Shown: one piece after another, positions 31,222-41,151 of the stretch
Layout of the letters: each line of letters starts with the position of its first letter
Position numbering within the stretch: position 1 is the stretch's first letter
Notes under the pieces: generated by a model
Told to the model about the DNA's origin: nothing
What the model saw: only the letters and a program-made list of their open reading frames with translations
The model's database searches: none
Assembly (NCBI GenBank): GCA_030550625.1
Contig: JAUQOZ010000111.1
Coordinates: 1 to 49,025 of the forward strand
From: Chloroflexota bacterium
GTDB lineage: Bacteria > Chloroflexota > Chloroflexia > Chloroflexales > Chloroflexaceae
DNA: 49,025 bases
Direction: 5' to 3'
Position numbers and translations under genes: made by a program

Positions 31222-32100
31222 ATGCCCGAGTTACCTGAAGTCGAGACGGTGGCCCGTTCGCTGGAAGCGCAATTAGTGGGCCGCACCATTATCGGGCTAG
31301 CAAAGCTAGATTGGCCGCGGATGCTCACGCCGCCGGCGCCGGATTTTGCCGCCTTGGTATCAGGGCGCAGGATCGAAGCGATCGGGAGGCGGGCAAAGTG
31401 GCTGTTGCTGACGCTCGATGGCGGGTGGACGCTGGCAATTCATCTGCGCATGTCTGGCCATCTGCTAGTGGCCGAACCGGCCGCCGCCGATGCGCCGCAC
31501 GTCCATTTTGCCCTCGACCTCGACAATGGCCGGCGCTTGATCTTTGATGACCAGCGCAAGTTTGGCCGGGTTCATCTGCTCGACCCGCAGGGGTTGGCGA
31601 TGCTTGACGCAGCCCATGGCCCTGAACCATTGGCAGATGAGTTTACGCCAGAGGTGCTGGCCGAGCGGCTCCGCGACCGACGTGCGCCGATTAAAGCGCT
31701 CTTGCTCGATCAACGTCTGATCGCTGGTATCGGCAATATCTACGCCAACGAAGCGCTCTGGTTGGCCCGCATCCATCCGCTCACGCCGGGAGGGACGTTG
31801 GCGGCAGAACACATCGCTGCCTTACACCGTGCGATTCGAGTAGTGTTGGCTGAAGCAATTGCCAATCAAGGCAGCTCATTGCGCAACTATCGGGATGGTT
31901 ACGGTCGCCGCGGCAGCCAACAAGAGCATTTTAATGTTTACGATCGCGAGGGCGAACCGTGCCCGCGTTGCCAGACGCCAGTTGAGCGAATTGTTGTGGC
32001 GCAAAGAAGTACCTATTTTTGCCCAACGTGCCAAATATGGATGCATGATCCCTCTCCAATAAGTACAATAGAGAAGCAGGAAGTGGGGAATAGGGGATAG
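31222..32100 (+). CDS. mutM: Formamidopyrimidine-DNA glycosylase
   Basis: 292 residues. The N terminus PELPEVETV supplies the catalytic Pro and Glu after removal of Met. RRAKWLL carries the DNA-contacting Lys, FDDQRKFGRV follows, and helix-two-turn-helix text is in LIAGIGNIYANEALW. A zinc finger CPRC...CPTC lies at about 249-272. The enzyme excises 8-oxoguanine and formamidopyrimidines. After the finger the protein continues for about 20 residues (ISTIEKQEVGNRG). That end is encoded by a GGGGAATAGGGGATAG-type intergenic repeat, so the tail was probably acquired by insertion. Confidence 0.95.
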   Translation: MPELPEVETVARSLEAQLVGRTIIGLAKLDWPRMLTPPAPDFAALVSGRRIEAIGRRAKWLLLTLDGGWTLAIHLRMSGHLLVAEPAAADAPHVHFALDLDNGRRLIFDDQRKFGRVHLLDPQGLAMLDAAHGPEPLADEFTPEVLAERLRDRRAPIKALLLDQRLIAGIGNIYANEALWLARIHPLTPGGTLAAEHIAALHRAIRVVLAEAIANQGSSLRNYRDGYGRRGSQQEHFNVYDREGEPCPRCQTPVERIVVAQRSTYFCPTCQIWMHDPSPISTIEKQEVGNRG

Positions 32101-32168
32101 AGCATAAGCGTTGTTTCTTCATTTCAATTGAATTGACGGCTAATACCATTGTTAGAGAGGTTCATCCG

Positions 32169-32822
32169 GTGCAAGAACCAATTTTGCTCGTCGAAGACGA
32201 CCACATTCTGCAACTATCGCTCACCACGATGTTGCGGCGTGACGGATATGCGGTTGACACAGCGCGCAACGTAACCGAAGCGCGACTAGCGATTTTGGCC
32301 CGCCGCCCGCGGATTATTTTGCTCGATCTCGGTTTGCCTGACGGCAGTGGCTTCGATATTTTGAATTGGATGGCGATGGAGCCAGATCGACCGCTGATTA
32401 TTGTCACTACCGCCAATGATTCGCCTAAGGCTGCCCTTGAGGCGTTATCGCTGGGAGCATTTGATTATCTCACGAAACCCATTAATCACGATACCTTGCG
32501 CCATACCTTACGGCGGGCCGTGAGTTATGACCAGCTCCGGTTGCAGGTGCGCGAATATGAACGGCTCAAAACCGAAGTAGACGAGGCGCGGATAGCGGTG
32601 CGCGCAGTGGCTCATCATATCAGTCAGGCGTTGACCGTTATGATGGGGGAGGCGCAACTCGTGCGCGAAGAGGTGAATGATATGTCGTTGCGCGCCAGTC
32701 TTGATCGGATTGTGCGGATGACGGAAGATGCGGCGCAGATGATTGCTACCTTGCGCGCTGTGCGTCTCTTTGCGCCGCGTGAGAGCAGCGTCGATCCGTC
32801 GTCTGAGACAGCGCATGATTAG
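32169..32822 (+). CDS. Response regulator with a HisKA-like helical domain but no ATPase
   Basis: 217 residues from a GTG at 32169, with AGAGAGG 8 nt upstream; a TTG at 32133 is possible. The receiver domain (about 3-120) has ILLVEDDH, IILLDLGLPDGSG with the phospho-acceptor Asp, TTAND and LTKPI. From about 128 a coiled helix leads into VRAVAHHISQALTVMMGEAQ (about 145-164), which looks like the H-box of histidine kinases. A second helix follows (LDRIVRMTEDAAQMIATL). No HATPase domain follows. It may be a phosphotransfer or scaffold protein. Confidence 0.8.
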   Translation: MQEPILLVEDDHILQLSLTTMLRRDGYAVDTARNVTEARLAILARRPRIILLDLGLPDGSGFDILNWMAMEPDRPLIIVTTANDSPKAALEALSLGAFDYLTKPINHDTLRHTLRRAVSYDQLRLQVREYERLKTEVDEARIAVRAVAHHISQALTVMMGEAQLVREEVNDMSLRASLDRIVRMTEDAAQMIATLRAVRLFAPRESSVDPSSETAHD

Positions 32823-32884
32823 GGCGCGGTTGCGGTTGTGGCGCTGTGCTAGCGGTTTGTGGTCTGAGATCCGAAGGAAGAAGC

Positions 32885-33442
32885 ATGGATCAGCCCGATC
32901 TGAGCGCCTTGATCCCGCGTCTGCTATCGTTGAAGCTCTTGCCGCGCACCGGTTGGCTGCAACGAGGCGTGCGCGATGTCGAGAGCATTGCCGAGCATTC
33001 GTATGGCGTGGCGGTGCTTTGCCTGCTGATCGGCGATCAAATAGCGGGCATAGATCGGGGGAAGGTATTAGCCATCGCGCTGTTGCACGATCTGGCCGAA
33101 TCGCTGCTCGGCGATCTGCCCGCTTCGGCGACCCGATTGTTGGGCAAAGAAGCGAAGCGCCGGGCCGAGCGGGATGGGCTAGAGAGCCTGATCGGGCATT
33201 TGCCCCGCGCTGCCGAATATATCGCCCTGTGGGATGAATACGCTGATGGCGCCTCGCGAGAGGCGCGGCTAGTTAAAGCGATTGATCGCCTTGAACTGAT
33301 GGCGCAGGCGCTCGCCTACGAACGAGCCGGCGCGCGGGGCCTCGATTCGTTCTGGCCGGCCAACGATGATTGGGCAGCCGAGTTTCCGCCGGTTGAGGCG
33401 CTGGCTGCCCATCTGCGAGCCGAACGAGCGCGGTTGGGTTAA
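32885..33442 (+). CDS. HD-domain phosphohydrolase (YfbR/HDDC2-like 5'-nucleotidase)
   Basis: 185 residues. The metal-binding set is visible: His in ESIAEHSYGVAVL (about 37), His-Asp in ALLHDLAESLLGDLP (about 68-82), and a late Asp in LVKAIDRLELMAQ. This pattern and the length fit YfbR/HDDC2 enzymes that dephosphorylate deoxynucleoside 5'-monophosphates. GAAGGAAG precedes the ATG at 32885. Its stop overlaps the stop of the convergent PLP gene by 4 nt. Confidence 0.85.
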   Translation: MDQPDLSALIPRLLSLKLLPRTGWLQRGVRDVESIAEHSYGVAVLCLLIGDQIAGIDRGKVLAIALLHDLAESLLGDLPASATRLLGKEAKRRAERDGLESLIGHLPRAAEYIALWDEYADGASREARLVKAIDRLELMAQALAYERAGARGLDSFWPANDDWAAEFPPVEALAAHLRAERARLG

Positions 33443-34560
33443 TTCGCCGCCGCTCGAATGGCGGTGTCTAGGTCTGCCCACAAATCATCGACATCCTCGA
33501 TCCCTACACTCAAGCGCAACAAGGTCGGCGGCAGGTGTTCTTGACCAGCAATGGCTGCCCTGCGCTCCATCGTTGACTCGACTGCGCCGAGGCTGGTGGC
33601 ATGCCGGATGAGGCGGACGTTGCGGCAGACCGCATCGGCGACAGCAGCGTCGCCACGTACATCGAACGAGATAATCGTGCCGAAGCCTTTGAGCACGCGC
33701 TTGGCAACCTCGTGGGTGGGGTGCGAGGGCAGGCCGGGGTAGCGCACGCGGGTCACGAGCGGGTGCTGTTCTAGCCGTTGGGCCAATTCCAGCGCATTGC
33801 GCTGCGCTCGTTCGAGCCGGATAGCCAGCGTGCGCGCGCCGCGCACCGCCAAAAAAGCCTCTAGCGTCCCGGGAGTAGCGCCGGCTAAGGCGCGGGTGTG
33901 TTGCAGTTGCCGCCAGAGCGTCTCGTCGCGGGTAGTGACGATTCCCGCTAGCAGATCGGAGTGGCCGCCGATAAACTTGGTGGCCGACTGCACCGACACT
34001 GTGGCCCCAAAGGCGAGCGGTTGCTGATTGAGCGGGGTCGCGAACGTGTTATCAACCGCCACGATTGCGCCGGGTTTGCGTGGCGCAGCGCAGATCGCCG
34101 CCAGATCAGCGACGGTCAGCAGCGGGTTTGAAGGCGACTCCAGCCAGATCAAATCGGCTTCGGCGCAGGCCTGCTGCCAACCGGCGGTATCGGTCAGCGC
34201 AATGCGCCGCACCGACCAGCGCCCGCGGGCAGCGCCGGCCATCGCTAAACCGGCCACGCCTTGGTAACAATCGTCAGGGATGGCAACCAACGCACCGGCG
34301 GCAAGCTGGTCAAACACCGCGGCCACGGCTGCCATCCCGGAAGCGAAGGCGATGGCGTACCCGCCTTCAAGCCCACCCACGATCGCTTCGAGCGCTTCCC
34401 ACGTTGGCGTCGAATCGGTGCGCGAATACGAACGTCCTTGCCCAAGGATGAAATTGGAGGCCGGGATCGGCGGCACATTGAGCGGAGCGCCGGGATCGGC
34501 GGAACGTCCGGCGGCGACGAGCCATGATTCGAGTTTGAGGTCGGAAGAATGGTTCTGCAT
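33439..34560 (-). CDS. PLP-dependent trans-sulfuration family enzyme (cystathionine gamma-synthase/lyase type)
   Basis: 373 residues of the Cys/Met metabolism PLP family. Markers are YSRTDSTPTWEALEAIVGGL, FASGMAAVAA, WLESPSNPLL, VDNTFATPLNQQPL and the PLP lysine in SVQSATKFIGGHSDLLAG (about residue 195). The C-terminal RLSVGIEDVDDLWADLD is standard. It could make or cleave cystathionine or act as methionine gamma-lyase; the substrate is not readable. The family's usual N-terminal Tyr/Arg pair is represented by YSRT. Confidence 0.88.
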   Translation of the reverse strand: MQNHSSDLKLESWLVAAGRSADPGAPLNVPPIPASNFILGQGRSYSRTDSTPTWEALEAIVGGLEGGYAIAFASGMAAVAAVFDQLAAGALVAIPDDCYQGVAGLAMAGAARGRWSVRRIALTDTAGWQQACAEADLIWLESPSNPLLTVADLAAICAAPRKPGAIVAVDNTFATPLNQQPLAFGATVSVQSATKFIGGHSDLLAGIVTTRDETLWRQLQHTRALAGATPGTLEAFLAVRGARTLAIRLERAQRNALELAQRLEQHPLVTRVRYPGLPSHPTHEVAKRVLKGFGTIISFDVRGDAAVADAVCRNVRLIRHATSLGAVESTMERRAAIAGQEHLPPTLLRLSVGIEDVDDLWADLDTAIRAAAN

Positions 34561-34651
34561 ATGCGAGCTGCCTTTCTGCCAACAAGTGCTGTGGCGTAGC
34601 GGCGATTATCACATCGGTGATCGGCTGTGTCAAACGTTGCGTACGGAGCGG

Positions 34652-34669
34652 TTGCCACAACTCTGGCAA
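34652..34669. promoter_or_regulatory. Inverted repeat TTGCCA-caactc-TGGCAA before the glycosyltransferase gene
   Basis: A perfect 6+6 repeat with a 6-nt spacer in the divergent region 34561-34741. Its left half could act as the -35 of a TATTAT at 34677-34682. It may be an operator for either neighbour. Confidence 0.35.
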
Positions 34670-34741
34670 AATCGGCTATTATTACAGTAAGACACCGCCA
34701 TCACAATCTCCCCGTCCTCGCGTATGGTTGAGGAGTCCGGC

Positions 34742-35911
34742 GTGCAGATCGTCATTAATGGCAGCTTTTGGCCCCAGCCATTAGTAGGCATTGGCCAATA
34801 CCTGCATAATTTGTTGCCATGGTTGCACCGCCTTGCCCCGCAGCATCGCTATGCCATGCTGCTGCCGGCTGGCGTGGCGCTGCCGCCGGTTCCGGTTGGG
34901 ATCGAGGCTATCACGGTCAAGATTGGCGGCCCGCGCCAAATTGCGAAAGTGATCTTCGAGCAGATTGCCGTGCCGGCCATTGCTGGGCGGCTCGCGCGCA
35001 ACGGCCAGTCAACCGTGATATTTGTGCCGTACTTTGCGCCGCCATTGCGATCGCGGTTGCCGGTGGTGACAACAATTGGCGATCTGATCCCGCTGCTGTT
35101 ACCGGCCTATCGCGGCAATTGGCTCGTGCGCGCCTATATGGCGCTGGCCCGCCGCGCGGCTCTGCGCAGCACGCATGTCTTGACCTTCTCGAACTTTAGC
35201 CGCAGCGCCATTCTCAACTATCTTGGTCTGCCGCCGGAACGAGTTACCGTTGCGTATCTGGCTGCCGGCGAGCAGTACCATCCGGCGGCGGATCGGGCGG
35301 CGGCGCAGGCGTTAGTAGCTGCCCGGTACGGCGTCCAACCGCCCTTTATCTATTATGTCGGCGGGCTTGACGAACGCAAAAATCTGCAAACCCTGTTGCG
35401 GGCATTCGCGCTGGTACGGAATCGCCATAAGCAAGTAACGTTGGCCATCGCTGGGCGGGCGCTAGGGCGCGATCCGCGCCTCTTCCCCGACATTGACGCC
35501 CTGATCGCCGATCTTGACCTTGGCGCGGCGGTGTGCCGGATTGACGTACCGGTGGATGATGGGCCGTTGCTGTATCAGGCATGCACCATCTTTGCCTATC
35601 CATCACGTTATGAAGGGTTTGGGCTACCGCCGCTGGAAGCGATGGCGTGCGGCGCGCCGGTGATTGTCAGCGATGCGAGTTCGTTGCCGGAAGTGGTGGG
35701 GGGAGCGGCAATCCGGATCGCGCCCGATGACGTTGCTGGGTGGGCGACGGCGATCAACCGGTTATTGGACGACGAAGCGTTGCGCGCTGATCTCAGCGCG
35801 CGCGGGTTGGCGCAGGCGGCTAGCTTTTCGTATCAGCGCACCGCAGCAACAACGCTCGAAGTATTAGAACAGGCGGCGAGGGAACGCCAGCACATGCGGA
35901 AGGCAGTGTAA
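34742..35911 (+). CDS. GT4-family glycosyltransferase
   Basis: 389 residues from a GTG at 34742 with GAGGAG 7 nt upstream; an ATG at 34724 lacks a ribosome site. GT-B fold. The N-terminal domain has VQIVINGSFW and the glycine loop PLVGIGQYLHNLLPWL. The C-terminal domain has YYVGGLDERKNLQTLL and PSRYEGFGLPPLEAMACGAPV, the E-x7-E donor-binding motif. It resembles bacterial mannosyltransferases that use GDP-mannose or UDP sugars. Acceptor unknown; cell-surface glycan or glycolipid is likely. Confidence 0.9.
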   Translation: MQIVINGSFWPQPLVGIGQYLHNLLPWLHRLAPQHRYAMLLPAGVALPPVPVGIEAITVKIGGPRQIAKVIFEQIAVPAIAGRLARNGQSTVIFVPYFAPPLRSRLPVVTTIGDLIPLLLPAYRGNWLVRAYMALARRAALRSTHVLTFSNFSRSAILNYLGLPPERVTVAYLAAGEQYHPAADRAAAQALVAARYGVQPPFIYYVGGLDERKNLQTLLRAFALVRNRHKQVTLAIAGRALGRDPRLFPDIDALIADLDLGAAVCRIDVPVDDGPLLYQACTIFAYPSRYEGFGLPPLEAMACGAPVIVSDASSLPEVVGGAAIRIAPDDVAGWATAINRLLDDEALRADLSARGLAQAASFSYQRTAATTLEVLEQAARERQHMRKAV

Positions 35912-35944
35912 TCTTGCCAAAGCTTACTCACAGCGCTGGTCGAA

Positions 35945-35969
35945 AGAGACGGCCCAGTGGGCCGTCTCT
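35945..35969 (+). terminator. Hairpin after the glycosyltransferase gene
   Basis: AGAGACGGCC (35945-35954) and GGCCGTCTCT (35960-35969) pair perfectly around CAGTG. The stem is nearly identical to the one at 19213-19241. It ends 23 nt before the methyltransferase start. Confidence 0.7.
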
Positions 35970-35992
35970 CATGTAAAAACGGTGTACTCTGT

Positions 35993-37081
35993 ATGACTCT
36001 TTCGTCATTGCCAATCGATCAGATTATTTGCGGAAATTGTCTTGATATATTACCACGATTGCCGGCGCAATCGGTCGATCTGATCTTTGCCGATCCACCC
36101 TACAACTTACAATTGCGCAACGAGTTACGCCGGCCTAATCAGACGATTGTTGATGGGGTGGATGATGAATGGGATAAGTTTAGCGATTTCCAAGCATACG
36201 ATACCTTTACGCGGGCATGGCTCACCGAATGCCGGCGGGTCTTAAAAGCGAGCGGCACAATCTGGGTGATCGGCTCGTACCACAACATCTTTCGGGTTGG
36301 GGCACTGATGATGGATCTCGGCTTTTGGATCTTGAATGACGTGATCTGGCACAAGACCAACCCGATGCCCAACTTTCGCGGCACCCGCTTTCAGAACGCC
36401 ACTGAGACGCTCATCTGGGCCAAAACCTCAGCCGATCAGAAGACCTACACCTTCAACTATCATGCTATGAAGCATCTGAACGACGATAAACAGATGCAAA
36501 ACGTCTGGCGCATTCCCATTTGCACCGGAGCGGAACGAATCAAGCTGAACGGCCAGAAAGCGCATGCAACCCAAAAACCGGAAGCGTTGCTCTACCGGGT
36601 GATCTTAGCTTCATCGCAGCCGGGTGACGTGGTGCTCGATCCATTTTTCGGTTCCGGCACAACCGGGGCGGTGGCGAAAAAGCTGGGCCGGCACTTTATC
36701 GGCATTGAACAAGACCCGGCGTATGTTGCGATTGCGCGCGAGCGGATCGATGCCATTCCCGCGCCAGCGAGCGCGGCGCTGCTGATGACACCCTCGCGTC
36801 GGGAGGCGCCGCGAGTGGCGTTTGGCGAGTTGGTAGCCGCCGGTTATGTGCAAGTTGGCGAGCAGCTCTATTCGCGGGATCGGGCAGTGGTAGCGGTCGT
36901 CAAAGCCGATGGCCATGTGGTATGGAACGGAGTCAGCGGGTCGATCCATGCCATTGCCGCCAGAGCGCAGGGTAAACCGGCGTATAACGGGTGGGAATAT
37001 TGGTATATTGAAGACGATGCTGGCCGGCTGGCCAGCATCGACGAATTGCGGGAACGGTACCGGGCGGAACGGTTGGGGTAA
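35993..37081 (+). CDS. CcrM-like adenine-N6 DNA methyltransferase with RAMA-like C-terminal domain
   Basis: 362 residues, the size of CcrM. Beta-class order: motif IV DPPY in [19 protein letters not shown] (about 30-48) precedes motif I in [20 protein letters not shown] (about 211-230), with [20 protein letters not shown] between. The C-terminal part (about 272-355) has the CcrM tail pattern: [17 protein letters not shown], then [20 protein letters not shown] and WYIE. CcrM methylates GANTC; the same target is likely here but not proved. No restriction enzyme gene is adjacent, so it is an orphan, possibly regulatory, methyltransferase. Confidence 0.88.
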   Translation: MTLSSLPIDQIICGNCLDILPRLPAQSVDLIFADPPYNLQLRNELRRPNQTIVDGVDDEWDKFSDFQAYDTFTRAWLTECRRVLKASGTIWVIGSYHNIFRVGALMMDLGFWILNDVIWHKTNPMPNFRGTRFQNATETLIWAKTSADQKTYTFNYHAMKHLNDDKQMQNVWRIPICTGAERIKLNGQKAHATQKPEALLYRVILASSQPGDVVLDPFFGSGTTGAVAKKLGRHFIGIEQDPAYVAIARERIDAIPAPASAALLMTPSRREAPRVAFGELVAAGYVQVGEQLYSRDRAVVAVVKADGHVVWNGVSGSIHAIAARAQGKPAYNGWEYWYIEDDAGRLASIDELRERYRAERLG

Positions 37082-37100
37082 AGACGCACGGCCGTAAACA

Positions 37101-37130
37101 TGTAGAGACGCACGGCCGTGCGTCTCTACA
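37101..37130. repeat. 30-nt perfect palindrome with a degenerate half copy beside it
   Basis: TGTAGAGACGCACGG (37101-37115) is followed directly by its exact complement to 37130. A partial copy (AAGACGCACGGCCGT, 37081-37095) lies upstream. It is a spacer repeat between the convergent methyltransferase and sdhB genes and may act as a bidirectional terminator. The GAGACG core resembles the hairpins at 19213 and 35945. Confidence 0.85.
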
Positions 37131-37154
37131 ATAATAACGATAATGAATTACACA

Positions 37155-37946
37155 TCACCGCGCGGTGGCCGGTGCGATTGGCGTATTCGGTTCGATCCCG
37201 CGCAACGCCGCCCCGACCAAATCGCGGTTGAGCTGGGCAATCGTGTCGAGGCTGATCTCCTTGGGGCAAACGGCGGCGCATTCACCGATATTGGTGCAAT
37301 TGCCGAAACCCTCGAAATCGGCTTGCGCCACCATATTCACCACGCGCTGGTAGCGTTCGGGTTGGCCCTGCGGCAAGAGGGCAAGATGCGTCACCTTCGC
37401 AGCGGTGAAGAGCATCGCCGAGCCGTTAGGGCAGGCGGCCACGCACGCGCCGCAGCCAATGCAAGCCGCTGCATCCATCGCCCGATCGGCAGCGGTCTTG
37501 GGTACCGGAATAGTATTGGCATCAGGGGCCGAGCCAGTGCTGACGCTGATATAACCGCCGGCTTGAATGATGCGGTCGAAGGCGCTGCGGTCAACCACCA
37601 AATCCTTGAGGATCGGGAACGCCGCCGCGCGCCACGGCTCAACCGTAATCGTATCGCCATCGTTGAAACTGCGCATGTGCAACTGGCAGGTGGTAATGGC
37701 ATTCTTGGGGCCGTGGGCGATGCCATTAATCATCAGCGAGCACATCCCGCAGATACCCTCGCGGCAATCGTGATCAAACGCCACCGGCTCTTCACCCCGC
37801 GACATCAGCTCCTCGTTGAGCACATCGAGCATCTCGAGGAACGACATATCGGGGTTGACATTATCCATCACATACGTCTTGAACTCGCCGGGGGTCGAGC
37901 GGTTCTTCTGCCGCCAAATCTTGAGCGTGATCTTCATCTTCTTCAT
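37155..37946 (-). CDS. sdhB: Succinate dehydrogenase/fumarate reductase iron-sulfur subunit
   Basis: 263 residues. The [2Fe-2S] cluster ligands are in [17 protein letters not shown] with a later Cys in TTCQLH. The [4Fe-4S] and [3Fe-4S] ligands are in [21 protein letters not shown] and CAAVCPKEI. It carries electrons from the flavin to the quinone site in the membrane. Last gene of sdhCAB; it starts 48 nt after the sdhA stop with GGAGA upstream. Confidence 0.95.
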   Translation of the reverse strand: MKKMKITLKIWRQKNRSTPGEFKTYVMDNVNPDMSFLEMLDVLNEELMSRGEEPVAFDHDCREGICGMCSLMINGIAHGPKNAITTCQLHMRSFNDGDTITVEPWRAAAFPILKDLVVDRSAFDRIIQAGGYISVSTGSAPDANTIPVPKTAADRAMDAAACIGCGACVAACPNGSAMLFTAAKVTHLALLPQGQPERYQRVVNMVAQADFEGFGNCTNIGECAAVCPKEISLDTIAQLNRDLVGAALRGIEPNTPIAPATAR

Positions 37947-37994
37947 AGCTTATCTCCAACCGCCGGCTGGCAAGCCAACCGGCGGCAGTTAGGC

Positions 37995-39968
<1,974 letters not shown>

Positions 39969-40005
39969 GCGGAATTCCTCGCTCTTCTAGCGTTGGGGCG
40001 GCTCG

Positions 40006-40725
40006 TTAGGCGACAAAGCCGAAATAGACCGCCAACGGGAAGGAGACGTTACCGATAAAGACGGCTGCCGCCACTAAGATGGCCAAGCCGCGCAACAGCC
40101 GATCGTAGGTGCGGTTATTCCAACCCAACGTTTGGAACATGCTCCAGACGCCGTGGTAGAGGTGCAAGCCAAGGAAGACCATCGTCAGCAGGTAGAAGCC
40201 GACGATGAAAGGATTCTGGAAACCGAAGACGACGTTTTGATACGTCTCGTAGACATCGCCGTGGGGATGGACGAATTGGCCCGGTTCGTAGCCGACGACG
40301 CCAAAGGTCAGATGGAGAATATGATAAATGATGAAGAAGAAGATCAACACGCCGCCAAACCGCATCGTATAGTCGGCATAGCCGGATTGGCGCTTGTGCT
40401 GGCCATAGCGGCGCACGGTGGAAATGCTGCTGGCGCGCAGACTGCGCTGGCTTTGCAAGGTCAAGCTGGTGGCTGCCCAGATGTGAAGAAAGACCGACGC
40501 GATCAAAATAAAGCGCGCGATCCAGAGCAGGTGTTCGTGGCCGAAGACGGGGTAGCCGAGTTCGCGCAGCCCGGCGGCATACGCATTGTAGACTTCAGGC
40601 CCTTGATACATCTTGAGATTGCCGTACATGTGAAACACGACGAAGCCGACCAAAACAAAGCCGGTCAGCGCCATAATCACCTTCTTGCCGACCGACGTGC
40701 GGGTGAGGGTGAGCACTCCTGTCAT
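40006..40725 (-). CDS. sdhC: Succinate dehydrogenase cytochrome b subunit (type B, five helices)
   Basis: 239 residues from the ATG at 40725 (AAGGATGG upstream). Five membrane helices carry the histidines expected for two hemes: VVFHMYGNLKMY, HLLWIARFILIASVFLHIWA, FIIYHILHLTFG and LGLHLYHGVWSMFQTLG. This is the single large anchor of type-B succinate:quinone reductases, which replaces separate SdhC and SdhD. It transfers electrons to (mena)quinone. First gene of the operon, with a good promoter at 40848-40876. Confidence 0.93.
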   Translation of the reverse strand: MTGVLTLTRTSVGKKVIMALTGFVLVGFVVFHMYGNLKMYQGPEVYNAYAAGLRELGYPVFGHEHLLWIARFILIASVFLHIWAATSLTLQSQRSLRASSISTVRRYGQHKRQSGYADYTMRFGGVLIFFFIIYHILHLTFGVVGYEPGQFVHPHGDVYETYQNVVFGFQNPFIVGFYLLTMVFLGLHLYHGVWSMFQTLGWNNRTYDRLLRGLAILVAAAVFIGNVSFPLAVYFGFVA

Positions 40726-40847
40726 CGTTCCATCCTTCCCCAAACCAACATCTGCGCAATATAAAGAGATGACAATCAACTGCCGGCGCAGGCCGGCAGC
40801 AGTGAAATATCCGTGACTTACCCCACAAAGTATTGTACCGCTTCAGA

Positions 40848-40876
40848 ATTATAACGGAATTACGATCAATTGTCTA
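40848..40876 (-). promoter_or_regulatory. Promoter of the sdhCAB operon
   Basis: On the minus strand TAGACA (40876-40871) and TATAAT (40853-40848) are 17 nt apart. The start codon of sdhC lies about 120 nt downstream. The rest of 40877-41091 shows no further gene or clear element. Confidence 0.65.
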
Positions 40877-41091
40877 CCGATTGCAACTATGAGCTTGTTC
40901 TTTGTGAATAAAGACGCGAGGCATTAGGAAGCCATCCAGCTTGATCAGGGCTGGGGTGATCATGCGTGAAAAGAACCTATTGATCTTGAATCAATAGCAA
41001 AATGGTCTGTTACCGGCGGCGTATTATGGCGCAATGTCCGGTGGGTGGCTAGAGGTGTTGGGCATAGTCGGGGGTGATGAGCGGTGCGGCG

Positions 41092-41139
41092 AAACCAATA
41101 GCGGCGCACAACCGTGCGCCGCTGCCATACCATTGGTTT
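41092..41139 (-). terminator. Two-part hairpin after the AAA+ ATPase gene
   Basis: The outer arms AAACCAAT (41092-41099) and ATTGGTTT (41132-41139) enclose AGCGGCGCAC (41100-41109) and GTGCGCCGCT (41114-41123). It lies 12 nt past the stop of the minus-strand ATPase gene. Confidence 0.7.
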
Positions 41140-41151
41140 GGCGCGGTACGA

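Noticed and set aside
40132-40764. Plus-strand frame opposite sdhC
   Set aside because: Antisense to a clear five-helix cytochrome b gene, with an unnatural composition.
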